A stretch of DNA of 64,000 nt from Siderastrea siderea (Eukaryota; Cnidaria; Anthozoa; Scleractinia; Rhizangiidae). The position numbers and the translations under genes were made by a program. Within the stretch, counting starts at the first letter, position 1. Each line of letters begins with the position of its first letter. Below, piece by piece: positions 38,212 through 50,200 of this stretch. The notes under the pieces are model-generated. The model saw nothing but the letters and a program-made list of their open reading frames with translations, was not told the origin of the DNA and made no database searches. The DNA is taken from assembly GCA_964030785.1 (NCBI GenBank), contig OZ034975.1, positions 43,262,569 to 43,326,568 of the forward strand. The letters are read 5' to 3'.

Positions 38212-41200
38212 AATGACAAACTTACATCACAATGTTCTTTCCTTAGACACTGCTTGAGATCTTTGAACAAAAATCCACGCACACTAGGCACTGCCTGCAG
38301 ATGGAAATATACAACATTTAACTTCAAAAAATACTTCATTTGCGCGGATAAGGTAGAGCTGTTTTCAATTGAGTGTAATTCGCCGCGCGTTCGCTTTAGT
38401 TTTGCTTTCATTTGCTCTGTGATTGGTTCAAAAAACACGCCCAACTTTTTCATCCGATCGGATGTAACCAATCGTGACACGCTCGCACACGTTTTCCCGC
38501 GCTTCTTGACGACACGTATTGCGTATTGCTTGACGACACTTATTGCTCATAGCTTGGTGACACTTGTCGCTAATTGCTTGACGACACTTATTGCTCATAG
38601 CTTGGTGACACTTGTCGCTAATTGCTTGACGACACTTATTGCTCTTGTCGACACTAATTGCACTTGTATTTGCTTTGAGTTCTGATGGTTCATTTTGTTG
38701 TTTACGGCATGCTGTGATTGGCCGAGTAGTTGCTTTGGTGGTGGTTTTATCACATGCTTTACAACACGAAATTGAAAACCGCTCTAATTTAGATAAGTCA
38801 GAAACAAACTCAAAACGACTGTCGACAACAGTTCAAATTCTTGCTAGCGTTTGACCGCTAACTCTCCTTGTGCTTTTGTTGACTCTTGCACTCTCAGCGA
38901 GTTAAAGTCTCCTCAAATTTACATGAGAACTGACAAGACTAGATAACGTCGCCATTGTTGACCTCCACCCCCCACCCTTCCTACCCCTTCATATGATCCA
39001 GGGTTTACGTAATATATCAAACTTCATCTGGATGTCCAAACACCGAGAAGTTGGTTGAAAAAACGAGGCGCAGCCGAGTTTTTTTTTTTTAACCGTCTTC
39101 GAGGTGTTTGGATACCTGATGAAACACTCTTTCGAGTTTTTGATATGGCATTTCAAACCATTTACAATTCTTGGAGAGATTCAAAGCAAAACTTGTATCC
39201 AAACCACAGTCACGGGAGTGATTTCCTTTGTTTTCTCTTTATGAATTATTTATGAGTATGAGAAAATCACGTTAAAACGTGCGTTTCAGAGAAAATTTTA
39301 TGCTGTGGGAGCGACATACTCGATCACTGGTTGCGTCCTCGTCACCGAAATAAAAATCACTTTAGAATCAACTAAAAAGCTCTACAACATCTAAATAGGC
39401 TTTTGGTGTCCGTTGTAAGATTGTTGTTTCTTAACTGTCAATGATGATAACATTGATATAATGGCTTGAACAGCTGCATTCTTATGCTGCACTACGGTAA
39501 GTAAGGAAAGTGAAAGGTAAAATGGCAAACGGCGGCGTAGCTGCGAACACAGCTCAAAATGTGAGGCACCTGATTTTATAGTTCCAATAAAATGTACCCA
39601 ATGAAACCAGTTGGATGATTCAACCCTGCTTTCTCGTTACGTAAAGGCCAACACATTATACAATGTACTTTACCTGCCACAAAAGCGATAATACCAAAGC
39701 GAGAGAGTCCTGATTACCAGGTTTATTGGTCCTCGCGTAGTACATCGCTACACCGATCTGCGAAGAGGTTGACACCATGTCATCCCTTTATCTCCCAAGC
39801 AATCCGTCTAAATTACTCATATCACAAAAACTTACCGCCGATTTCACTGCTGTTTTTCAATTTTTCAAACATCATTCACCAGCTATTACTCGACCGTCGT
39901 GATTCGCCCATGATCAGGCTAATGGCGAAGAAAATTTGCTCATAAAATGAGTACAAAGTGCAAATAATAACTTCTGAAATTTACAAATCCATGAATTTCC
40001 TTCACAATTTTCTGACCATGGGTGGACCACGACAGGCGAATCATTGCCAGCGAATGATGCTTGAAAAACTCAAGTCTGCACCCCGCATTTTAACGGATGA
40101 TTTTAAAATTACATTTCAGGATTGCAGAAGTATTTGCCCTGTGAACTCATTCTATGGGCATATTGGATTTTGCAGCATAATTTGATAACAGAAGCTAAAC
40201 AAAAATACATTAATGATGATGATGATGATGATGACTTCATACATTATTCCCTGGCAAACTGAGCCGACCTAGAAACTTACGTTCCTCAAAGAAAGACTGA
40301 CTGCTTATGCAGAATGCTGTTATTGTTGAAGATCTCTGTGATTCATTCTATCATCCTCTTTCATATTATGACTGGGCAGATGAATTTATTTCTAATTTAA
40401 TTTTATCACAGACATTATCAAATTGTTCGCTATAAAATCGCGCTGAAAAAGCAAAGCATCGGAATGCCTTAATTGAAGGTTGCACTTCGGGCCAAGAAGG
40501 CCAAAACTGAAGCAACTTGAAGAATTAATACTCCCCCTTGCATGGGATGCTAGTCCATCACAGGATACCCAGCATAAAGTGACTAGGAGTATTACTACTC
40601 CCCCCTGGATGGGATGCTAGTCCATCACAGGATACCCAGCATAAAGTGACTTGGAGTATTACTACTCCCTCCTGGATGGGATGCTAGTTCATCACAGGAT
40701 ACCCAGCATAAAGTGACTAGGAGTATTACTACTCCCTCCTGGATGGGATGCTAGTCCATCACAGGATACCCAGCATAAAGTGACTAGGAGTATTACTACT
40801 CCCCCTGGATGGGATGCTAGTCCATCACAGGATACCCAGCATAAAGTGACTAGGAGTATTACTACTCCCCCCTGGATGGGATGGTAGTCCATCACAGGGT
40901 AACCAGCATAAAGTGACTAGGAGTATTACCACTCCCCCTGGATGGGATGCTAGTCCATCACAGGATACACAGCATAAAGTGACTGGGAGTATTACTACTC
41001 CCCCTGGATGGGATGCTAGTCCATCACAGGATACCCAGCATAAAGTGACTAGGAGTATTACTACTCCCCCTGGATGGGATACTAGTCCATCAATGGGTTC
41101 CCAGCATAAAGTGACTGGGAGTATTACTACTCCCCCCTGGATGGGATGCTAGTCCATCACAGGATACCCAGCATAAAGTGACTGGGAGTATTACTACTCC

Positions 41201-44200
41201 CCCTGGATGGGATGCTAGTCCATCACAGGATACCCAGCATAAAGTGACTGGGAGTATTACTACTCCCCCTGGATGGGATGCTAGTCCATCACAGGATACC
41301 CAGCATAAAGTGACTGGGAGTATTACTACTCCCCCTGGATGGGATGGTAGTCCATCACAGGGTAACCAGCATAAAGTGACTAGGAGTATTACCACTCCCC
41401 CTGGATGGGATGCTAGTCCATCACAGGATACCCAGCATAAAATGACTAGGAGTATTACTGCTGCCGCCTGGATGGGATACTAGTCCATAACAGGATACCC
41501 AGCATAAAGTGACTAGGAGTATTACTACTCCCCCTGGATGGGATGGTAGTCCATCACAGGATACCCAGCATAAAGTGACTCGGAGTATTACTACTCCCCC
41601 CTGCATGGGATGCTAGTCTGTCACAGGGTACCCAGCATAAAGTGACTAGGAGTATTACTGCTCCCCCCTGGATGGGATGCTAGTTCATCACAGGATACCC
41701 AGCATAAAGTAACTAGGGTATTACTACCCCGCTGGATGGGATGCTAGTCTGTCACAGGGTACGCAGCATAAAGTAACTAGGAGTATTACTACTCCCCCCT
41801 GCATGGGATGCTAGTCCATCACAGGGTACCCAGCATACGCAGAGGCCAGCCTTGGAGCATCGACCCACCTATCTTCCGTTTGACGCATTCACCACTACAC
41901 CCCATGGTTTACTTACAAGATTGTTAATAAGAAATCGCGATGATGTTGGAGGTAGTTCTGTTATGTAAATCAGCAGTTTTCTGAGCAATGAGACGTGTTC
42001 CTCCTGTTAAAAACAAACCAAAATGGGAGTGAAATCTGTGCAAAAATGAAGGTTCCAGAGTTTTCAGTGCAGATTACCAGAGTAATTTTAAAGGCAAGCA
42101 AAATTCGAAGATGTTTCGAGTATGCGGGAATAACTTTCAGTTCAACCATTATAAAGTAGATATAGACATGCTGGAAAATAGAGTAACAAATATGTATCTT
42201 CACTTGTAAACAAATCAGTCACATCTGTACGGTGGAAGAAATATTAGTAATGTACTACGGTTTATAAACAGGGCGTAACGGATATCTTCACAAGAAGGCA
42301 AGTAAACAATTCATTCAAAGAAATATTTGTAATGAACTGTGGTTTAAAGTAGAACAATTTTCTTCCAGCTGACCTGTTTGTCCTTCTTTGTAAACTGCTC
42401 CAAAATAGTTCTGAAGAAAAGCACTGGATCATCAACCAAACATCGCCACACAAGACGGCGCGCGACCTCCATTACTAGGGAAGGAACGCAAAGGTGAAAG
42501 CTCAGCAAATGGTTTACTGTATAGGTCCAGATGGGAGTGGAAAACCAGGCCTTCCCCACTGTAGTAAAAACTGAGCTAAACATGCGGCGGTTGATATGAC
42601 ATGCGAACTCTCCAGAAAGAAAACCTGCCAAACACCATTCAAGCGTACTCCTTAAGGACTTACCTGCCAACTTTTCGCTATCCACCATAACGTCCTCCAT
42701 CATTTTGATGATTTCAGGAATGGCGGAAGATACCGCTTGAGGCCACAGCTCCGCATCTACTTGTTGGCTCTCACCTTAAATCAGGGTTAGAATAAAAGAT
42801 AATATTAAATCAACGCCACAACACAGAGAATCACAGTTGTAACGAAGGGTAACATTAAACTATCGCAAAACAAAGAGATTCACGGTTACAATGAGGGCTA
42901 CCATTAATACATTACCACAACTTAGACATTCACGGCCACATAAATTTTCCACGTATACGGACAATTTTGAACTCCTTTAACAACGTAAATTTGTTTTTTC
43001 CTTTGGCTTGTGTTATTTTTTAAACGAAGTGTAGTTAACTTACACCGTGCCGGGTTTAAGGCAATTCGATGAGCAACCAAAGAGCGCCCCTACGTTAACA
43101 GCATGTGGACACGCAACACAAAATGGTTTTCTGTTTAGCCTTAGAAAGTCAGACTCTCCATCTCAGGGTTACAGTGGTAAAAAAACACTCACACTTTATT
43201 TTCAAAATGGCGGGAACTTCTAATGGATTATCAATAAGAAAAAGCATAGCTATAAAGGTTAAGATCGGAGTTAGATGGTTAAGATCTATATTTGGACGGC
43301 TTGATTTATTTATTTTTTCTAAATTTAGTTGAGAGCAATTTTCGTTTGTGTGGGAACTGGGAAAAATTCTTTAAAATAAAGTGCGAAGACCCTGGTAACG
43401 AAATTTTATGGTGCAGCGAGGAACATGCGCTGTCTCTGCTGTCCTGTGGTTTTAGCCTGGTATCTGCTATTGCACTGTGTCTTCAGGCAAGAACCTTTGC
43501 TCCACGTTAAATTGTCTCTCTCTTCCCAGCGCCCAGCTGTTCAAAGCAGCGATAATCTAATCCAGAATTAGTCTCAGTTTTGAATTTTGGTTTCTGTCCC
43601 GTATTTTGACTTGGCGCCTGCTTTCAAACTGCGACTTAAAATAGCAGTGGAAACGTTTCCAAACAGAACCAAAGTGAGACGTTGTTAAGGTATATTCGGC
43701 TTTTCGAAGAACCAACCTCGTCCCCAGGGCCTTCTCCTCGTTCAAAATTGCGGTCGGAAAAACCCCTGGCCAAGGCTGCTGAAATACTCCACGAATCGTG
43801 GAGTATTTTGTCACGTGACACACAAGGAAATGGCTTTTTCGGAGGCTGTTTCCAGCGTCTGACGGCCCTGTTTGTTTTCTACAATCGGAAACCGTTATTC
43901 AAACAAAACGAAGATATTTGATGGTGTTTGCGTGATGAAATTCTAACGAACTTTTGGAGCCACTTTAGCAGCCTTGGCCAGGGGGACGAGGTTGTCGAAG
44001 AACTAATTTCCATACTGGGGAACCGTTAGCGAAACCTAGCAAATTGAATGCTGTGGGGGGAGGTGGGGGGGCAGTAACCTAGTGATGTACTTGCAGCTTC
44101 TCATGCTACAGAGACTGGAGGCGTGAGCTTGCAGTTGAGGGCCACTAGGCTTTTGAATATTTGACTATGTAAACAGTAGATGGCGAAGTGGCCTAAACGG

Positions 44201-47200
44201 CCATACTCGAGATCGTGCAGCGAACAGTGCAACAGTTGAATATTTCAACCAGTGTCCTTGTGTTGCATCATGGGACTTCACTCTGCCCTATTCCAACTAG
44301 AGATTTGTCATGGAAACCTGACAATCATTCTTTGGTTTACTTTTATTGTACAAGTTGCTGCCCAAGAATAGAAGTGATATTTCCAGTCGTTTCCTGATAA
44401 AGAACCTACTAAACGGTAGCCTCACAAAGATTTTCAAGCATTCCGTGGAACGTGGCAGTCGGGAGATCAGCGCCTCAAACCTAGATCTGCTGTCTGCTTT
44501 CGTGTTATTATGATAAAATTTAAAAAAAATATGAGAATAAAAATAAAAATAAATCACTTTATCCAGGTGTCAACGGTATTTAGCACAGAATGCTAATTGG
44601 GGACACCTCCAAGATCGAATTGGAATTTGGAGATGTCGGTTTTTGAGGAGAGAGGAAAACCGGAGTACAGAAGAAAAACCTCTCGGAGCAAAGATGAGAA
44701 CCAACAACAAACTCAACGCACATATGACGCCGAGTCCGGGAATCGAACCCGAGCCACACTGGTGGGAGGCGAGTGCTCTCACCACTGCGCCATCCCCGCT
44801 CCCTGATCTAAACAACATTGTCTTCCTCCAGCTAGGTGTATGAATGGGCACTGGCAAACGCACCAATCACGTTTCACAGCCAATAACATCAAGGCGTAAC
44901 CGACAGACGACCAATAACATCACGAGATCGTCGACCAATGAGGACAACGACCTGAGACTTATAACATCTACGCACGAATCACTATTCACTTGACTCTGAT
45001 GATGACTTCCGCTCAGGTTGTCGAAACGTCAGTCAATGTCATCGCAAACAGTCCTTCTCAGGACTACACTCACCAGGACGATCATAATGTACCGACGTGT
45101 AACGCTAGGAATAACTTTTCGCTACAGGGGCGAAAGATATATAAATACTCTATGTTTCTCGCTTTGCGTTAAGCCTTAAGCAAATTACAGAAAGACTTAG
45201 CTTTGTTTTGCTGTTACGCTAAGAGCTCTTAAGCTTTCATTACTTATAGATTAGTTTAACATAACAGAATGGAATGGAATAAATTGGAGTTATCTAAGCA
45301 TTAATCAGCCTGGTGCATGAATTAAAAACAACAACAAACAAACAAACAAGCAAACAACAACAACAACAAACAATGGTACAACCTCGACACGGTAAGCAGC
45401 AATTATTTGTTAGCAATGTTAGTTTCCATATCACGATGTTACCTCAGCTTGTCAACAGACGAAAGTATTGATGCTAGCTAGCAATTTCCTTCCTGGAGTG
45501 ATGTTTTGAACCTGAGGGTGAAATCCTAAACCAAACTTTGACCAGTCAAAGGAAAGCAATTATGCTGTACATCCCTGTAGTTCTGTTCAATATATTGTAT
45601 ATGGTTGTTCCAATGTTTAAGTTTGTGGACGGAATCCTAAAGTGTGAGTATTCAAGTGAAAGCTACTGAGCAGTACTTTCCTGTGGTGTTGTTTATTATG
45701 CTGTACAAGGTGGTTCTAACTTTTGAGTCTATGGGTGAAATCCTAACGTGGAACCATTAAAATGAAAGCTACTGAGCAATACTTTCCTGTGGTGCTGTTT
45801 ATTATGCTGTACAAGGTGGTTCTAACTTTTGAGTCTATGGGTGAAATCCTAAAGTGTAACCATGCAAATGAAAGCTATTGAGCAGTACTTTCCTGTGGTG
45901 CTGTTTGTTATGCTGTACAAGGTGTTCGTTTTCAGGTTTCTGATTGAAAACTTTGGAAGTAAAAGGGTAACAATAGCATTAGTTTACTATCTTAAGAGAG
46001 AGGCATTATGTTAGAATGGCCCAAACCTGCATCTTCCTCTTCTTCGGGGAATTCAGTCGCTTCCAAATGATAATGCCAAACATCTAAGCGGGCAAAGCGT
46101 TCTGCTGGAAAACCCACAGCAATAAAAGAAAAGAAAATAATGTTGAATGCACCGCTTGATAATCCTGTTTGTGATTGTGCAAGTGCTGCATCTGAACATA
46201 CCACCAGCTGTTGCTGCCATTGTTGGTGCCAGTATTGGTACTTATGATGGTGCCAGTGCTGTGTCCAGTGATGGAGACAAGGATTGCCATAAAAAGATTG
46301 TGCCAATGCCAGTGCTTTTATTAGTGCTCAACATGGCGCCAACTTTGTGCTCGGTTCTGGAGACAAGGCTGGCTATGAAAATATTGTGCCGCTATTGGTG
46401 CCCTTGCTGGTGCTCATAATGGTGCTAGTTTTGTGTTGGGTTAAAAATACTACGTTGTTGTGTTTGGTTATGAAGACAATGTTGACCACGAAAATGCTGT
46501 GCTATGTTGATACACTTAATCTCGCTCATGACGGTGCCAGTGTTGAGTTCGGCTATGGAGACTGAGCTGGCCATAAAATGTTGTGCTAATATTGGTGCAA
46601 TTAATGGTGCCATGCTCATACCAGTGTAGTGTTTGGTGATGAGGACAAAGCTGGCCATGAAAATATTGTGCCAATATCAGTGCTTATACTGGTGCCAGTG
46701 TTGGGTTCAGTTATGGAGAGAGGTTTGTCATAAGTATATCATGTTAATATAAGTGCTTATAAGGAAACCAAGGTTGGCTTATCACAATATCGTCCTACTG
46801 TGTTAAAAATTATTGTAATGTTGTTTTCTGAAGCAGACAAATTATAACACCCGCTGACTAAATGCAATGGCTTGCAATGGACAATTTAAGTCAGACTAAC
46901 ACTCTAGGAGAGACCGGAGAGAAAGGTTTTGAAATAGGAAATTGGCTAAGCTTAGCGAGAGACAAGAAGATTGATTGACTGGGTGTTATTATCTTCCCCC
47001 TATGCACTCCCGTCATTTGAAGGACTTTGTTTGTGAAATTCCTTTTGAGCCTCTGCAGAAGAGTATCTTTGTAGCTTATACGAGGGTGACTCGCCAAGGA
47101 TCTTAGCATCCTGGCCGCCGCATAAGACACCTGAAACGTAAGTTCAAGTTTTATGTAGCTGCTCCCTATTTGCCAGAGGATTTTCCTTAGATCTCTTACG

Positions 47201-50200
47201 GGCCTTCATCCGTTAATCAGCAGGGGAGTGCTTCATAAAAGTGTGTTGCAAAGTCTTTGGCAACCGGGGCCAATTTGAACAAAACCTCCTCTTAAACTAC
47301 AGGTGTTTACGCAACCAGACCCTAGCTTACGCCTTCACTGTCCATTCTCCCCCCCCCCCCCCGACTCACCTTTCTCATCTTCTGCAACATTCACACCAAC
47401 TGTTGCTTCCATGGACACTGGCACAGTTCGCATCAAGTACTCGCACCTCTCCTGCTTCTTCTTCAGCTCGTTTCCACTGTCTCGAATCTTCTTTGTGTCC
47501 TTCTTTTTCTGCCCCTGCTGCTCGTCCAATAGAAGACGCGGATCCCAAGGACAATCCGGAGGGTGGCTTGAGGCCATTCCCACGGTGGGGGAGGGTAGGG
47601 TGAAGTCAACTTTTGGTGGTGGGACCTAGAGTGTAGTTGCAAAGACGGGACAGACAAAATATGAGACATAAGTTAAAAGAAAAGGTGCCTTGAAAGCATG
47701 CTCACAATAGGGTTGGGAAGGGTGACGTCAAATTGGTGGTGGGACCTAGAAAAGCAGTTGCGAAGATGGGACAGACGAAACATATGACATAAAATCGGGG
47801 AAGGTGCCTTGAAACCACACTCACAATAGGGAAGGAGAGGGTGAAGTCAGTTTTTAGTGTAAGTACCTTACAATGAAACTTGTCAATCCGATTTTTGCCT
47901 TGGGGAAGGGATAGTAAAGGGGATAGTAAAGTCATTGTTTGGTGTTGGGGAAGGGGAAGGTGAAGGTACGTTTTGGTGACGGGACCTAGAGTGACAGTTG
48001 CAAAGTTGACACAGCAAAACATATGATGCAAATCCAAATATGTAAGGAATGGCATCGACGATCCTCACAATTGGGAAGGGGATGATGTTTGTTTTTGGAA
48101 CTTAGAGTGACAATGGCAAAGATGATGTCAACGACAGCTGCCAAATCCACGGGGTGGATTGAAACCATACTCAGAGCAGGGGAGCGGTGAGTGAATTCAG
48201 TTTTCTGAGGTGCAACAGAGAGCGATTGATGAAAATCTACAAACAAGGCAATCACTTTTCAGAACTCAAAGATTAATAATAAGTTCAAAACTACCTTTAA
48301 AATCAATCTTGCTCCTTCTTGTAGTCTCGGCCAGGCATGATACCTGGATTGCCACAACACCTCAAATCTAGAATTAAAACAATACAGTCAAGACGTTAAA
48401 GAGAGTACTTGCATATCCTACTCCAATCTGTTAGTTACTTCTTTATTGTGTAGTTGTACTACTTTCTTTGTGTAGTTTTGTTCCCTTTTTATGCTTTTAA
48501 AGCAACTGATCTTAAGTTTGATTGCATTTTGAAGCCACGACCGCTGTTTCCTGGCAATCATCTAGGCAATTTACAGCCAAACAACTTTGTTCACAGTTTA
48601 AATGGTGCTGACTAAAATTACCTTCACTTCCAGGTACATGTAACTTTTATTTTTTTCTCCACTCTCTCCCTATTTTGTCGTTTCATTTTTTGTAGTTTTG
48701 TCAGCTTTTTAGTAGTTTTCCTTGGCCTTGGAAATGCTCTCACTCAAACGTTGAGGAAAAAGGAGACGCCAAATTTTCTAGCAAAACTTTCGGGGTTTCT
48801 TGTGTCTAACTGTGGCCACATTTACCTGATTGTTTTTCTTTAAGCATGCACCCTTGTACCAGTTGATTATCAGATACATCTCCTCCCGTTAAAGTGGCGA
48901 TGTCACAAAATAGTGCCACAAGGACTAGCCCTGCCTTATGGATGGGTTTGGCTGGTGTACATGTGGGAATCAATAGACTAATGACGAGTGACAGCAGAAT
49001 GCTTACCTCTGGAGAGACTTGACCCGTTCATTGGCATCAGCACAAACAAGTTCTTTGTGTAGCATTTGCTCCACTGTGTCTCTTAGACGGATACCAGTCA
49101 GCAGAAACACTGCAGCTAAACAAATCATAACAAGTCAGTGAGCATACTGATGTCAAGCCAAAGACGTTACTAAACACCAGAATGTATTACAAGTAAGTGG
49201 TGATGCACGTCCTTCAATAACCGTGTGTTAAAGCCACATACCTGCAGATGACACCAGCTGTTGATCCTCATCAAGGAGTAGTTCCCATGCCACAGGAAGT
49301 GTTTCCATTAGATGCTCAGTGTCAATCACGGTGCCAGCCTTTGCAATCACGGAGAATGGACAGTGGGTAAGACTGGCAATCTGAAATAGGACAGCACATA
49401 ATTAAACGAGAATGGGAATAGGGAATTAGCAGTGGCACAACCACAAGGTGGCTTTTTGTCCACTATGTCCGGATTGAATTGGAATTTAGAAATGAGGGTT
49501 TTTTAGGAGTGGGGAAAACCAGAGTACCCGGAGAAAAACCTCTTGGAGCAAGGACGAGAACCAACGACAAACTCAACCCACATATGACGCCAAGTCCGGG
49601 AATCAAATCCGGGCCACATTGGTGGGAGGTGAGTGCTCTCACCACTGTGCCATCCTTGCATCTCCCCCTAAATGTTGCCATCATCATCGTGTTAAAGACA
49701 GACAATTCCTATCAGGAAAGGATCCTCTAGTGGAGACATGGTAGTCTACTCAGGGTCATCACTTAGGACTATAAACCAGACTTTTCACTAGGAGATGTAA
49801 GGGTTAGTGGTTCGAGGTATGGTTAGTGCTCTGTATTGTGTTTTTTCCTTAGCTACAAGTAGACAAGAAAATGTAACAACCATGATTAAAACGAAAACTG
49901 AACAAAACGTTATTTCCATCACCCTAGTCACTTGACCCAAACTCAGGCATTTGTACTAAGTCCTCCTATAGTTTTTAGAGTGGAGAATTAGGTTCACTTT
50001 TAGGGGTGACACTGAATGAGACTCTGTGTACCATGGTGATAGAGGCTGCGACTTACACTAGAGGATATATACTGTATCATCTCTTTGTCATCCTTTTCTC
50101 TATGGGATGACTGTTCCACCCCAGCCATTTGCGGCGCACTGATCAGAGGGCTGCCACGCCCTCTTACTGTTCTCTTGTCAGCAATCTTATCCTGCTTGCT

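Noticed and set aside
39958..40185. 75-codon plus-strand gene
   Set aside because: It is isolated in an intron, with no motif, no splice partners and ordinary AT-rich composition.
40692..41606. Open frames of 61-101 codons reading VVILLVTLCWVSCDGL or its complement
   Set aside because: They come from stretches of the VNTR where the unit is 66 bp (a multiple of three). They shift frame when the C-run changes and have no promoter or domain.
46990..47111. Additional UNC80 exon between exons 10 and 11
   Set aside because: A good acceptor and ~40 open codons in phase 1 exist, but the donors are weak, the peptide (GVLCGGQDAK...) matches nothing in UNC80, and exons 10 and 11 already join in phase.
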